Below, in pieces: positions 29,309-39,051 of a stretch of 64,000 nucleotides of DNA. This DNA comes from Apilactobacillus apisilvae (lineage in GTDB: Bacteria > Bacillota > Bacilli > Lactobacillales > Lactobacillaceae), in contig NZ_CP093362.1 of the NCBI RefSeq assembly GCF_023380225.1, forward strand, positions 62,001 through 126,000, written 5' to 3'. The notes beneath the pieces were generated by a model. That model did not search any database. It saw nothing but the letters and a program-made list of their open reading frames with translations, and was not told the DNA's origin. The translations under genes and the position numbers were made by a program. Within the stretch, counting starts at the first letter, position 1. Each line of letters opens with the position of its first letter.

Positions 29309-31345
29309 TTATCTATTCTTTCTTGAATGAATAGAATGGTATATTTTTCTTTGTACTAAATATTGATCATGTTGCATCGTTATAAATAATGGCGAAGATT
29401 CCTCAATAACATTACTGAATTCTAATCCATACCATGAAATAGGTGAAGCAGTTATATTTTGTAAAAAGATTCTTCCAGATATTAATTGACGATCAAAAGC
29501 ATTAATTTCTGAATTTAATGCTAAATCAGAAGGTCTTTCATTAATAATAACGAATTTGAAATCACCAACAATACCTGGCTTATTAGTTGAAGAATAACGT
29601 TGCTTTTGTGGATCAATAACACCTTGTTGAATTAAGTAATTAACAATTTGATGTAAATAAATACTTACACTTTGTTGTTTTCTGAATCCTAGATATAGTT
29701 GAATATCAACCACATTCTTAGTATCCAGTAAATCAACAGTATAATTACTTTCATAAGGGTTATTAGTTTCATTAACTGTTACGAACCAATAAACCTTTGC
29801 ACGTTTAGGCTCCTTATCTAATATTGAATACATAGTACTACGTTTTATTTGGTAATCGTTTTTAATCTTAGTCATGTATACAAGATTTGAGGTGTATAAA
29901 GGAATTGAATCATCATTACTTAATTCAGACAATTGTTGACGATAATCTAATAATGATACATATTCACTTTCTTTTTCATAATGATCACGACGCTTATTAC
30001 CGAAGTACCATAAAATCATAATCATCAGTATTGATAACATGATAATTAAAGTTACATACCCACCATGCAAAAATTTAACAACACTGGCCAAGAAAAATGT
30101 AAATTCAATTACGGCAAAGAATAATGCTATACAAAATGCAATATACCTTTTTGTTTTAGATGATAGATATTCAAACAGTAATAATGTTGTCATTAACATT
30201 GTAAGAGTTATTGCTAATCCATAAGCTGCTTCCATATGTTCAGAACTTCTAAATAGCCACAAGACAATAAATGTGACAATACATAAGAACCAGTTTATAG
30301 TTGCAATATAGATTTGACTTCTTACATTACTAGGATGTTTTACAATCATTCTTGGTAAGAATTTCAGTCCAATGGCCTCATCAACTAATGTAAATGAACC
30401 AGTTATCAATGCTTGTGATGCAATAATAGCTGCTAAAGCTGCTATTGCAATTGCAAATCCACGAAGACCACCAGGTAACATATCATAAAACGGATTTAAA
30501 TTTTTTAATCCAGAATATGCAGGATTATGTGCATTTTTTATAATCCATGCACCTTGGCCTAAATAATTTAGTACTAATGATGCATAAACAAAAGGCCAAG
30601 TTCCATAAATGTTTTTCTTACCGACATGTCCCATATCAGAATATAATGCTTCAGCACCAGTTGTTGCTAAGAAAATACTACCTAAAATAAAAATTCCTGA
30701 TTTATTAGTTGGACTAAATAGAATTTCAATAGCATATATTGGATTAAAAGCTTTTAATATTAAAGGATAATGAAGTAAGTTAATAATTCCCATGATTGCT
30801 AAAAATGAGAACCAAACCAACATTACTGGTCCAAAAGAATTTCCAATAATTCCGGTTCCAAATCTTTGAATAATAAATAATAATAACAGAACGCAAGAAG
30901 TAATAATTACAACATCTTGTTGGGAATTACTAAATGAAATAGCACCAAAAGATTGTCCTTTTAATCCTTCAACAGCGGAGGTAACTGTAACTGCTGGAGT
31001 CAGGGTTCCATCTGCTAAAAGAGCAGCACCACCAATTAAAGCAGGCCAAACTAACCATTTTGCTTTACGCCTTACTAGAGCATATAGAGCAAAAATACCA
31101 CCTTCACCATTATTATCAGCTTTCATTGTGATCAATACATATTTCACAGTAGTAATAATCATCAATGTCCAAATGATTAGTGAAATTGATCCCACAATAT
31201 AATCTGGAGTGATGTCAGACATCTTGCCGGCATCACCAATAATGGCATTCATTACATATAATGGCGAAGTACCAATATCACCATAAACAATACCCAAGGC
31301 AACTAACATTCCGGCCAAAGATAGTTTATTAAATTTAGCTTTCAT
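29309..31345 (-). CDS. kup: Kup-family potassium/proton symporter
   Basis: A 678-residue potassium uptake protein. The start is the ATG at 31345 after GGAGGA; 36 further upstream in-frame codons lack a ribosome site. About 12 spans fill the first 440 residues, with the family blocks [40 protein letters not shown] and SDMGHVG visible. The last 200 or so residues are cytosolic. In lactic acid bacteria Kup transporters are the main low-affinity potassium uptake route and are direct c-di-AMP targets; cdaA lies 10 kb away. No ydaO-type riboswitch fits in the 168-bp upstream gap. Confidence 0.95.
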   Translation of the reverse strand: MKAKFNKLSLAGMLVALGIVYGDIGTSPLYVMNAIIGDAGKMSDITPDYIVGSISLIIWTLMIITTVKYVLITMKADNNGEGGIFALYALVRRKAKWLVWPALIGGAALLADGTLTPAVTVTSAVEGLKGQSFGAISFSNSQQDVVIITSCVLLLLFIIQRFGTGIIGNSFGPVMLVWFSFLAIMGIINLLHYPLILKAFNPIYAIEILFSPTNKSGIFILGSIFLATTGAEALYSDMGHVGKKNIYGTWPFVYASLVLNYLGQGAWIIKNAHNPAYSGLKNLNPFYDMLPGGLRGFAIAIAALAAIIASQALITGSFTLVDEAIGLKFLPRMIVKHPSNVRSQIYIATINWFLCIVTFIVLWLFRSSEHMEAAYGLAITLTMLMTTLLLFEYLSSKTKRYIAFCIALFFAVIEFTFFLASVVKFLHGGYVTLIIMLSILMIMILWYFGNKRRDHYEKESEYVSLLDYRQQLSELSNDDSIPLYTSNLVYMTKIKNDYQIKRSTMYSILDKEPKRAKVYWFVTVNETNNPYESNYTVDLLDTKNVVDIQLYLGFRKQQSVSIYLHQIVNYLIQQGVIDPQKQRYSSTNKPGIVGDFKFVIINERPSDLALNSEINAFDRQLISGRIFLQNITASPISWYGLEFSNVIEESSPLFITMQHDQYLVQRKIYHSIHSRKNR

Positions 31346-31513
31346 AACTAAATCCTCCAAATAAATATAAAATTTTATGTAATTTTTACCTAATAAAGTA
31401 CAACATACCACTAAAATAGGATACTTTAAAGAAAAAGTACAAAATATTGTCATAAATGTTAAATTATATATAAAGACAGAAAAAAATCAATATCTAATTG
31501 GGGCGAGATTACT

Positions 31514-32611
31514 ATGAATAAAATAAAACAAAATATTTTTGGTGACCATATTTTAAAGATAGTAATAATAATTTTAATCTTATCTTTATTTATAGGTTTG
31601 CCCAGTATAAATGACATTAATACCACAACTATTATTTCTCTTTTTACTTTAATGATGTTAGTTTCAATTATAAAAAATTTGAATATTCTCAGTTACATTA
31701 GTAATTACATAATTAACAAATCTAAGAACACAAGGCAAATCAATCTATTAATGGTTTTGGTATCTTTTTTTGGATCAATGTTGGTTACAAATGATATTGC
31801 AATTATAACGCTAGTGCCTTTATATATAGAAATTTCCCAAAAGCAGGATTTATCAGTTCCTTATCCAGTGACCTTAATTACAATTGCTGCTAACTTAGGT
31901 AGCTCAGTAACTCCATTTGGTAATCCACAAAATGTATTTTTACTTGCCTATTATCATTTATCAATTGGTAAATTTTTTGGTGCTTCTTGTTTAATTCTGC
32001 TTTTGGGATTATTAATTTTAGGAATATTATTATTATTTGTTAATAAAGAAGAGTTAAATTCAGTTAATTTAAAAAAAGTTAATATAAATTACAAAAAATG
32101 TTTACCACTTATTTTATTAATTATCTTAATTTTCTTAGGTATTTTTGAAATTATTAATTTATGGATTCCAATGATTTTAACCTCTATTTACGGAACCTAC
32201 ATAAATAAAGATACATTTGTAGAAGTTGATTATTCTTTATTGTTGTCATTTGTTGGGTTCTTTTTAATTGTTGGGACACTCGGTCGTAATCCGTTGGTTA
32301 TTAATTTTTTAAACAATATATTGGGTAATTCTAAGCAAATATTTTTATCTAGTGCTTTAATTAGTCAAATCATTAGTAACGTTCCTGGTTCAGTGTTGAT
32401 TGCTAAATTTACTAATGATTTTTATCCACTCTACTTAGGAGTAAGTGTTGGTGGAATGGGGACCTTAGTTGCTTCTTTAGCCAACTTATTAGCATTTAAA
32501 CAAGTTCAAACTTATGCACAAAAGAGTAGTTGGAAATTTTTGAAGATTTTTACATTAGTAAATGTTGTATTGCTATTAATTTCTATAGCCGTTTTTATGT
32601 TGATTGTTTAA
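31514..32611 (+). CDS. ArsB/NhaD-type (ion transporter superfamily, SLC13-like) permease
   Basis: A 365-residue membrane protein with about 10-11 spans. It has MLVTNDIAIITLVPL in the first half and the hairpin motif SVTPFGNPQNVFL, which is typical of the ArsB/NhaD/CitM ion transporter superfamily. The C-terminal half repeats the fold (ISNVPGSVLIAKFT replaces the second motif). The substrate cannot be told; anion or sodium/proton exchange are both possible. It is divergent from kup and is followed by the glucose dehydrogenase gene after 71 bp. Confidence 0.78.
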   Translation: MNKIKQNIFGDHILKIVIIILILSLFIGLPSINDINTTTIISLFTLMMLVSIIKNLNILSYISNYIINKSKNTRQINLLMVLVSFFGSMLVTNDIAIITLVPLYIEISQKQDLSVPYPVTLITIAANLGSSVTPFGNPQNVFLLAYYHLSIGKFFGASCLILLLGLLILGILLLFVNKEELNSVNLKKVNINYKKCLPLILLIILIFLGIFEIINLWIPMILTSIYGTYINKDTFVEVDYSLLLSFVGFFLIVGTLGRNPLVINFLNNILGNSKQIFLSSALISQIISNVPGSVLIAKFTNDFYPLYLGVSVGGMGTLVASLANLLAFKQVQTYAQKSSWKFLKIFTLVNVVLLLISIAVFMLIV

Positions 32612-32682
32612 AAGCAAATCATTAACATTTTTTTGTAATGTGTGTAATAATTTAATTACTAGATATATGAAGGGATGATTTT

Positions 32683-33468
32683 ATGTATACAGATCTTAAA
32701 GGTAAAGTTGCTGTAGTTACCGGTGCATCAAAGGGTATTGGTAATGCTGTAGCAATTCGTTTAGCTGAAGAAAATATGAAACTAGTATTTAATTATAATT
32801 CTGACGAAGCTGGTGCTCAAAAAGCTGTCGATGAAATTAAAAAACAAGGCGGTGACGCTGTTGCTGTCCAAGCTAATGTTGCCAAAGAAGAAGATATTCA
32901 AAAGTTAGTTGATACTGCTGTCGAACATTTTGGTACTTTAGATTTATGGATTAATAATGCTGGTATGGAAAAGGAAGCCCCTACTCACAAGCTTTCATTG
33001 GATGACTGGAATAAAGTTATTAATGTTAATTTAACTGGTACTTTCTTGGGAACAAAAGCTGCTTTGAATTACTTCTTAGATAATGATAAGCAAGGAAACA
33101 TTATCAACATGTCATCTGTTCATCAACAAATTTCATGGCCACATTTTGCTGATTATTCAGCATCAAAGGGTGGTAGTAAATTACTTACCGAAACAGTTGC
33201 TAAGGAATATGCTGATAAGAATATTCGTGTAAATGCAATTGCACCAGGTGCTATTAATACACCAATTAATGCTAAAAAATTTGCTGATCCTGAAACTTAC
33301 CAAGAAACTGCTGACTTAGTTCCAATGAAACGTATTGGTAAACCAGGAGAAGTGGCTTCTGCTGCTGCTTGGCTAGCTTCAGACGAATCATCATATGTAA
33401 CTGGTGATACAATTTTTGTTGATGGTGGTATGAAACTATATCCAGCATTTAACAATGGTCGTGGATAA
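32683..33468 (+). CDS. gdh: SDR-family glucose 1-dehydrogenase
   Basis: A 261-residue classical short-chain dehydrogenase. The cofactor loop is TGASKGIG (residues about 13-20), then NNAG, the catalytic Ser in INMSSVH, and YSASKGG with Tyr and Lys. Length and blocks such as MEKEAPTHKLSLDDWNKVI and INTPINAKKFADP match Bacillus-type glucose dehydrogenase (glucose to gluconolactone with NAD(P)). A GlcU-like glucose uptake gene lies 1.4 kb downstream; these two are often linked in Firmicutes. Codon use looks highly expressed. A terminator follows. Confidence 0.87.
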   Translation: MYTDLKGKVAVVTGASKGIGNAVAIRLAEENMKLVFNYNSDEAGAQKAVDEIKKQGGDAVAVQANVAKEEDIQKLVDTAVEHFGTLDLWINNAGMEKEAPTHKLSLDDWNKVINVNLTGTFLGTKAALNYFLDNDKQGNIINMSSVHQQISWPHFADYSASKGGSKLLTETVAKEYADKNIRVNAIAPGAINTPINAKKFADPETYQETADLVPMKRIGKPGEVASAAAWLASDESSYVTGDTIFVDGGMKLYPAFNNGRG

Positions 33469-33474
33469 TATATT

Positions 33475-33510
33475 AATGACTTGTTGATTCGACATCAGCA
33501 AGTCATTTTT
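33475..33510 (+). terminator. rho-independent terminator after gdh
   Basis: AATGACTTG pairs with CAAGTCATT, with an inner TGAT/ATCA helix, followed by T5. Confidence 0.85.
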
Positions 33511-33641
33511 ATTTTTTTCATTAACTGTTTAAATATTTACTGTACATATTAAATTCAAATTATTTTTTATAAAAGATCAAAAGTTATATAATTATATTAA
33601 TACTCATTTTTCTATATTAAAATAAAAACGGAGGGTCCATT

Positions 33642-34523
33642 TTGAAAAAGATACATAATTTATTAGATTCAACTTGGGTAGAATTAGTAGATGCTAACAC
33701 TAAAGAGGTGGTTTCAACTATTGAGGATTATAAATTACCTAACATATTAAAGGGGTATATGTTAGACACCCATGAACATTCACGATTTGAATATGACTCT
33801 GTCAAAAAATATTCAGTTTTAATTACTAGAGCACTTACTAGTGGTCAAGACGAAAATGTTGAAACCTCACCGGTCATTTCTGCTTTTACCGATGGAGTTA
33901 TTATTACTAAAAGTGATTCCAGATATCGAGTTAAACAACAAAGTAATTGTACTAAATTTGATGTTATTTTTAGTATTCTTGAAAGAATTAACAAACCATA
34001 CATGAATAAATTAGATCAAGTAAATGAAGATGTAGAAAATCTTCAAAAATTAAGAAAAAGTGTTCATAATAAGCAGTTGAATGAAATTGCTATTTTGAAG
34101 AATGATTTGGTATATTTAAAATCTTCTACTGCTGCTAATATCATGGCAATTAATCAGCTACAAAAATCTAGTGACAATTTTGTTGTTCCAATTACCTTTA
34201 ATAATCATCAGGATCAACATATTGATGATGTAACTGTTGAATATAGTGAATGTAAATACATGTTTGACGTTAATTATGAGATTGTTAGTCAAATTGAAGA
34301 CACTTACAGTAATATTATTAATAATAACTTGAATGAAACGACGAAAATATTAACAATTTGGTCTTTGATTTTAGCTATTCCACCAATTATTAGTGGATTC
34401 TATGGTATGAATGTAGTCTTGCCATTTGCCAATAGTAAATGGTCATGGATATTTACTGTTGTGATAACTTTAGCAATTATTTATTGGATGATTAGATATT
34501 TAAGAAGACATCATGACTTATAA
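33642..34523 (+). CDS. corA: CorA-family magnesium transporter
   Basis: A 293-residue member of the CorA family. A long N-terminal cytosolic domain, rich in helices, is followed by two C-terminal membrane spans, with the signature FYGMN (the GMN filter) at the end of the first span. The start is TTG 33642 after GGAGGG. It forms a homopentameric channel-like transporter for Mg2+ and related divalent ions. It stands alone. Lactobacilli often carry several CorA paralogues. Confidence 0.88.
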   Translation: MKKIHNLLDSTWVELVDANTKEVVSTIEDYKLPNILKGYMLDTHEHSRFEYDSVKKYSVLITRALTSGQDENVETSPVISAFTDGVIITKSDSRYRVKQQSNCTKFDVIFSILERINKPYMNKLDQVNEDVENLQKLRKSVHNKQLNEIAILKNDLVYLKSSTAANIMAINQLQKSSDNFVVPITFNNHQDQHIDDVTVEYSECKYMFDVNYEIVSQIEDTYSNIINNNLNETTKILTIWSLILAIPPIISGFYGMNVVLPFANSKWSWIFTVVITLAIIYWMIRYLRRHHDL

Positions 34524-34525
34524 AA

Positions 34526-34669
34526 TCATTTCCAAATAAATTCAGTTTGATTATCCGGATTTACTTTTTTTATTACTTGTCTTTGATTTTTAGTGTTAAT
34601 AAATGATACAAAAATTATTAGTGAAATTGTTAATATTAAAATATATTTTTTAAAATTTCTTTTTGTCAT
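34526..34669 (-). CDS. small single-span membrane protein of unknown function (47 residues)
   Basis: On the reverse strand an ATG at 34669 opens 47 codons. The sequence starts MTKRNFKKYILILTISL: a basic N-terminus, then a hydrophobic stretch (about residues 9-25), then a polar tail ending in EFIWK. GGAAGTG lies six bases before the ATG. It fills most of the otherwise empty 353-bp gap between corA and the glcU-like gene. The positive-inside arrangement and the ribosome site favour a real gene; no family is recognised. It could also be read as a short exported peptide. Confidence 0.5.
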   Translation of the reverse strand: MTKRNFKKYILILTISLIIFVSFINTKNQRQVIKKVNPDNQTEFIWK

Positions 34670-34741
34670 TTTTATCACTTCCATATTTTTAATATATACA
34701 ATGTATATTTAATTACTTAAAAATAACTTAAATGAAATCAA

Positions 34742-34779
34742 TGAAAGCGCTTTACTGATATGAAATATAAATGTATAAT
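34742..34779 (+). promoter_or_regulatory. glcU promoter overlapped by a candidate cre site
   Basis: -35 TTTACT (34751-34756), 17 bases, -10 TATAAT (34774-34779). TGAAAGCGCTTTAC at 34742-34755 is close to the CcpA consensus TGWAANCGNTNWCA, differing only at the last two positions, and overlaps the -35 box, which suggests catabolite repression. Confidence 0.6.
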
Positions 34780-34876
34780 GATAATTATAAAAGATTATAC
34801 ATATTTTTTATTTAACTTTAATCATAAAAAAGTGCATAATAAAATTATAAATAAATGAGAAAGAAGTGTTACTAAT

Positions 34877-35752
34877 ATGGATTGGAAAATTATAATTGCC
34901 ATACTTCCTGCATTCCTTTGGGGAGTTGGTCCTTTAATTGGTACCAAAATAGGTGGTCGTCCTATTGAACAAGTAATGGGTACTGGTTATGGTCAAGTAA
35001 TCATAGGATTAATAATCTATGCTTTTACTAGACCTGCAATTTCCTTTCAAGAATTTTTATGGCCATTTTTAGGTGGTATGGCTTGGTCATTTGCTCAATT
35101 CACTCAATTCAGTTCATTTCAAAAAATGAATGTTTCATCAGCAATGCCAATTTCTACTGGATTACAATTGATTGAAATTCCTCTATGTGGAGTTATTTTC
35201 TGGGGAGAATGGGCATCAGGTACTGCGAAGTTAATTGGATTTTTAAGTATTGCTTTGTTAATTATTGGTGTTTTCTTTACTAGTTATGTTGATAAATCTG
35301 TTTCTAGAGTTAAGATGGACTACAAAGCTGGTATTCCATTATTACTTATTGGATCTTTAGGTTACACTGCTTGTTCAGTTTTTCCTAGAATTCCTAATGC
35401 ATCTGGAATTGTTGGCTTGTTACCACAAACAATTGGTATGTGTTTAGGTGCTATTGTTATTTCTTTTGTTATTAATGGAAAAGATTCACTTAATTTAATG
35501 AAATCTAAATTTACTATCAAAAATAGTATTATTGGTTTATTAGGTGGATTAGGTACATTGGCATACTTAACTTCATTAAGCTTAAATGGTGTTGCTACTT
35601 CATTCCCATTAACTCAAATGAATGTTGTGGTTTCAACATTAGGTGGTTTACTAATCCTAAAAGAACATAAAAATAAGAAAGAATTGGCATTTACTGTTGC
35701 TGGTTTAATTATGATTGTGTTTGCTGCAATTATGATTGGTAGACTTTCATAA
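34877..35752 (+). CDS. glcU: GRP-family sugar uptake protein (GlcU/RbsU-like)
   Basis: A 291-residue membrane protein with ten predicted spans, in two five-span halves as in the DMT/GRP superfamily. FLWGVGPLIGTKIGGRPIEQ, ending in a GYGQ loop, and the block AMPISTGLQLIEIPLCGVIFWGEW (in parts) are typical of the glucose/ribose uptake (GRP) family. It probably brings in glucose or ribose by proton symport. The candidate cre at the promoter and the nearby glucose dehydrogenase gene favour glucose, but ribose (RbsU) cannot be excluded. A terminator follows. Confidence 0.84.
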   Translation: MDWKIIIAILPAFLWGVGPLIGTKIGGRPIEQVMGTGYGQVIIGLIIYAFTRPAISFQEFLWPFLGGMAWSFAQFTQFSSFQKMNVSSAMPISTGLQLIEIPLCGVIFWGEWASGTAKLIGFLSIALLIIGVFFTSYVDKSVSRVKMDYKAGIPLLLIGSLGYTACSVFPRIPNASGIVGLLPQTIGMCLGAIVISFVINGKDSLNLMKSKFTIKNSIIGLLGGLGTLAYLTSLSLNGVATSFPLTQMNVVVSTLGGLLILKEHKNKKELAFTVAGLIMIVFAAIMIGRLS

Positions 35753-35768
35753 TTTATATAATTCATTA

Positions 35769-35800
35769 AAAAAGACTTAATTTTAATTAAGTCTTTTTTT
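35769..35800 (+). terminator. rho-independent terminator after the glcU-like gene
   Basis: AAAAAAGACTTAATT pairs with AATTAAGTCTTTTTT. Confidence 0.9.
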
Positions 35801-35816
35801 GTTGCTTAAATAGCAA

Positions 35817-35836
35817 AAGTATAGTAAGCTACACTT
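35817..35836. promoter_or_regulatory. candidate operator palindrome before the marR gene
   Basis: AAGTATAGTAAGCTACACTT is an imperfect 20-bp palindrome covering the likely -10 region (TATAGT), 25 bp upstream of the MarR start; an autoregulatory site is plausible. Confidence 0.4.
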
Positions 35837-35860
35837 TGTTGAAATGAAGGAGGTAATATT

Positions 35861-36304
35861 TTGTTTTCAGATGATAACTTAGGAATTAAGATCAATATTA
35901 TTAATAATTTAGTTGGCAATCACTTTCAACAAGAAATTAAAAAGTTGTTCCCTGAACTAACAAGCTCTCAGTTTGCAATTTTAACTTATTTATTTGATCG
36001 AAAAGATCAAATTGTTTCACAGGATGCTTTAGCTGCTGCTATGCATACAAGCCATCCAACTATGAGAAACATTATTAAGCGAATGGTTGCAAAAAATTTA
36101 TTATTAATTCGTCCTTTAAAAACTGATAAACGAAAAGTTGAAGTCATACTTTCAAAAAAATCCAAAAGCCTTATTTTGGATAATAAAGATAATATAAATT
36201 TGATAATTAATAATATAAATAAAAAAATAACTAATGGAATGGACAAAAAAGATTTAAAACAATTAAATTTTTTATTTTCCGAAATAATTAATAATTTTTC
36301 ATAG
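35861..36304 (+). CDS. MarR-family transcriptional regulator
   Basis: A 147-residue winged-helix regulator with a TTG start seven bases after GGAGGT. The recognition region is QDALAAAMHTSHPTMRNIIKRMVAKNLL (here given in the order AAAMHTSHPTMRNIIKRM), and the wing is RPLKTDKRKVEVILS. It is 11 bp upstream of an MFS multidrug exporter gene, the usual layout in which a MarR protein represses its own operon and responds to exporter substrates. Confidence 0.87.
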   Translation: MFSDDNLGIKINIINNLVGNHFQQEIKKLFPELTSSQFAILTYLFDRKDQIVSQDALAAAMHTSHPTMRNIIKRMVAKNLLLIRPLKTDKRKVEVILSKKSKSLILDNKDNINLIINNINKKITNGMDKKDLKQLNFLFSEIINNFS

Positions 36305-36315
36305 GGGTGATTGAA

Positions 36316-37710
36316 TTGGAAAATATAACAACTAGCGTCCGTAATAAAATGATGTCAGTAATTTTATTCGGATCATTTATGGCATTATTAGCTGAAACAT
36401 TATTTAATAATGCACTTACTGGGATTATGCATTCATTTGATATAAATCAGTCAACTGTTCAATGGTTAAGTACCGGGTATTTATTAGTTGTTGGACTTAT
36501 GATTCCAATGTCTTCTTGGGTCTTTAATAATTTTAAGACGAAGAATAGTTATCTTTTTATGATATTTACTTTCTTAATTGGTTCACTTATCGGATGGTTT
36601 GCTCCAAATTTTTCAGTCTTATTAGTAGGGAGATTAATTCAAGCAATTGCTGCTGGATTGCTAATGCCATTTATTCAAAACATTATTCTTATGCTTTTTC
36701 CACCAGAAAAGCGTGGACTAGCATTGGGAATTACAGGTTTAGTTATTGCTTTAGGACCAACGGTTGGGCCAACATTATCAGGAATAATTCTTGAATATTT
36801 TGGTTGGCGAGACTTATTTGCTTTATTAGCTACTATTTCTGTAATTGTTATAATTTTAGGAATTTTCTTTACTAAAAATATTAATACTGTTAAAAAATCT
36901 AAATTAGATATATTATCATTGCTAATGTCCATTTTAGGATTTGGTGGTCTTTTATATGCATTTTCTGAGATTGGTAATACCGGAACATTTAATTTATCGG
37001 TCGTTATAACAGGAATAATTGGTATTGTAAGTATTTTAGTATTTATTTACCGTCAAAGTCATCTAGAAAAGCCACTAATTAATATTAATATTTTTAAGAA
37101 TCATGTTTTTAATTTAACTACTTTAATAAGTACTTTAAGTAATATAGCAATGGTTGGAATAGAATTAATTATGCCATTATACCTGCAAAATACTAGAACA
37201 GTATCAGCACTTGAAACGGGACTAGTAATGATGCCAGGTGCTATTTTAATGGGAATTTTTAATCCATTATCAGGTGCAATTTACGATAAAATTGGTGTTA
37301 GAAAAATATCCATTATTGGATTCTCTTTTATTTTAGTTGGAACAATTCCAATGTTATGGTTTGGAGCTAACTCTAATTTGATCGAAATCATTTGTAGTTA
37401 CTCAATCAGAATGATAGGTGTGGCATTAGTCATGATGAATTCATTTACAGACGGAATTAATTCCTTAGATAGTAAATACACGACTGATGGGAATGCTGCT
37501 TCATCTACAATTCGACAAGTAGGTGGTTCTTTAGGGACGGTTTTGTCAATGACTTTTGTTACTTTAGGATTTAATAGTGTTATAACATCTTCTGGTAATA
37601 AAGTAATTGCCTTTTCTAACGGATATCACTTTGGATTTATATTAATGTTTGTTGTTGCAATCTTAGGCTTATTACTATCATTTTTATTACCTAAAATTAA
37701 TAAGGACTAG
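36316..37710 (+). CDS. MFS multidrug efflux transporter (DHA2, EmrB/QacA-like)
   Basis: A 464-residue membrane protein with 14 predicted spans. The DHA2 blocks WLSTGYLLVVGLMIPMSSW (spans 1-2), GRLIQAIAAGLLMP and the antiporter motif C region GLVIALGPTVGPTLSGIIL are visible. TTG 36316 is favoured, being six bases from AGGGGTGA; the GTG at 36307 is part of that site. It exports drugs in exchange for protons and is likely controlled by the MarR protein just upstream. A terminator follows. Confidence 0.86.
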   Translation: MENITTSVRNKMMSVILFGSFMALLAETLFNNALTGIMHSFDINQSTVQWLSTGYLLVVGLMIPMSSWVFNNFKTKNSYLFMIFTFLIGSLIGWFAPNFSVLLVGRLIQAIAAGLLMPFIQNIILMLFPPEKRGLALGITGLVIALGPTVGPTLSGIILEYFGWRDLFALLATISVIVIILGIFFTKNINTVKKSKLDILSLLMSILGFGGLLYAFSEIGNTGTFNLSVVITGIIGIVSILVFIYRQSHLEKPLININIFKNHVFNLTTLISTLSNIAMVGIELIMPLYLQNTRTVSALETGLVMMPGAILMGIFNPLSGAIYDKIGVRKISIIGFSFILVGTIPMLWFGANSNLIEIICSYSIRMIGVALVMMNSFTDGINSLDSKYTTDGNAASSTIRQVGGSLGTVLSMTFVTLGFNSVITSSGNKVIAFSNGYHFGFILMFVVAILGLLLSFLLPKINKD

Positions 37711-37731
37711 TTTTGACTGGTCCTTTTTTAT
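37702..37731 (+). terminator. rho-independent terminator after the MFS gene
   Basis: AAGGACTAGT pairs with ACTGGTCCTT around a TTTG loop, ending in T-rich DNA; it overlaps the stop codon. Confidence 0.8.
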
Positions 37732-37818
37732 TTATTAAAATATAATTATAAAAAAGTTGCTAATTTCTAATAATTGTATTAGTATTAAAAATAATTTATA
37801 AGTAATGGAGTGAAATAT

Positions 37819-39009
37819 ATGGACTTTAAATTTTCAGATCGTGTACCAAGCCTTGATAATGATGTGGTAGGTGAAATTTTAAAAGTAGCTGGGGATCCTA
37901 AAATTATTTCATTTGCCGGTGGATTACCAGCGCCTGAATTATTTCCAGTTGAAGAAATGAAAAAGGCAGCAGACGAAGTTTTTGAAAAAGATGGTCAAAA
38001 TGCACTTCAATATACAGCCTCAATTGGTAATCCAAAGTTAAGACAGTTAGTTACTGATCGAATGCAAAATCATAAACATATTGATTGTAATGTTGATAAT
38101 GTATGTATCACAACTGGTTCTGAGCAATCAATTGATTTAATCGCTAAGATGATGATTAATCCTGGCGATGTAGTTTTAGTCGAAAAACCTACATACTTAT
38201 GTGCATTGGATGTATTTAGAAGTTATGGAGCTAAAATTGTTGGTGTGGATATGGATGATGATGGAATGAAGATGGATTCTTTAGAACAAGCATTAAAACA
38301 AAATCCAGATACTAAATTAATTTATACAATTCCCAACTTTCAAAATCCAACTGGACGTACAATGCCAGCAGATCGTAGACAAAAGTGTGCTGAATTAGCT
38401 AGCAAATATAATGTTATGGTGATGGAAGATGATCCATACGGTGAAATCCGTTATTCTGGTGAACCAGTTGATCCAATTAAACATTTTGATAAAGATGGTC
38501 ATGTAATTTTTATGAGTACATTTTCAAAAATTTTGGCACCTGGTATGCGTTTGGGATGGATTGTTGCTGATAAAAAATTTGTGGACGCTTTTGTTTTAAT
38601 GAAACAATCAGCTGATTTGCATTCTGACAATTTATCACAATATATCGTTGCTCGATTTATGGAAGAAAATGACTTAGATGCTCATATTCAAAAAATTCGT
38701 GATGTTTATTATCGTCGTTCATCAATGATGTTAAAAGAAATTGATGAACAATTTCCAGAAGGGGTTAAACATAGTAATCCAGAAGGTGGAATGTTTATCT
38801 GGGTTGAAGTTCCAGGTAATATCAATACGATGGAACTATTTAAAAATTGTGTTGAACACAATGTAGCTTTTGTACCTGGTGAACCATTTTATCCAGATAA
38901 AGTAATTCCAGGAACGTTTAGAGTTAACTTCTCTAATATGCAAGAAAATCAAATTCATGAGGGTATTCATAGAATGGCAGTTGCTATCTCTGAGATGCTT
39001 AATAAATAA
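37819..39009 (+). CDS. PLP-dependent class I/II aminotransferase
   Basis: A 396-residue fold type I aminotransferase, starting at ATG 37819 eight bases after GGAG. Visible blocks are ISFAGGLPAPELFP, LQYTASIGNPKLR, TTGSEQSIDL, NFQNPTGRTM, MEDDPYGEIRY and the PLP lysine in STFSKILAPGMRLGW; the Arg near the end (GTFRVNFS) binds the substrate carboxylate. This pattern fits the LysN/2-aminoadipate and aromatic aminotransferase group; the amino donor is not determined by sequence. It is convergent with the T-box-controlled glyA paralogue. Confidence 0.85.
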   Translation: MDFKFSDRVPSLDNDVVGEILKVAGDPKIISFAGGLPAPELFPVEEMKKAADEVFEKDGQNALQYTASIGNPKLRQLVTDRMQNHKHIDCNVDNVCITTGSEQSIDLIAKMMINPGDVVLVEKPTYLCALDVFRSYGAKIVGVDMDDDGMKMDSLEQALKQNPDTKLIYTIPNFQNPTGRTMPADRRQKCAELASKYNVMVMEDDPYGEIRYSGEPVDPIKHFDKDGHVIFMSTFSKILAPGMRLGWIVADKKFVDAFVLMKQSADLHSDNLSQYIVARFMEENDLDAHIQKIRDVYYRRSSMMLKEIDEQFPEGVKHSNPEGGMFIWVEVPGNINTMELFKNCVEHNVAFVPGEPFYPDKVIPGTFRVNFSNMQENQIHEGIHRMAVAISEMLNK

Positions 39010-39011
39010 TA

Positions 39012-39046
39012 AAAGAAGCAATCATTTTTAAAATGTTTGCTTCTTT
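39012..39046. terminator. bidirectional terminator between the aminotransferase and glyA-like genes
   Basis: AAAGAAGCAA pairs with TTTGCTTCTTT across an AT-rich loop. Confidence 0.75.
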
Positions 39047-39051
39047 ATATT

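Noticed and set aside
31346..31453. 36-codon N-terminal extension of Kup
   Set aside because: No ribosome site, and GGAGGA precedes the ATG at 31345 with the normal family start.
31346..31513. c-di-AMP (ydaO-type) riboswitch before kup
   Set aside because: The gap is short and AT-rich, with no terminator stem and no recognisable conserved ydaO elements.
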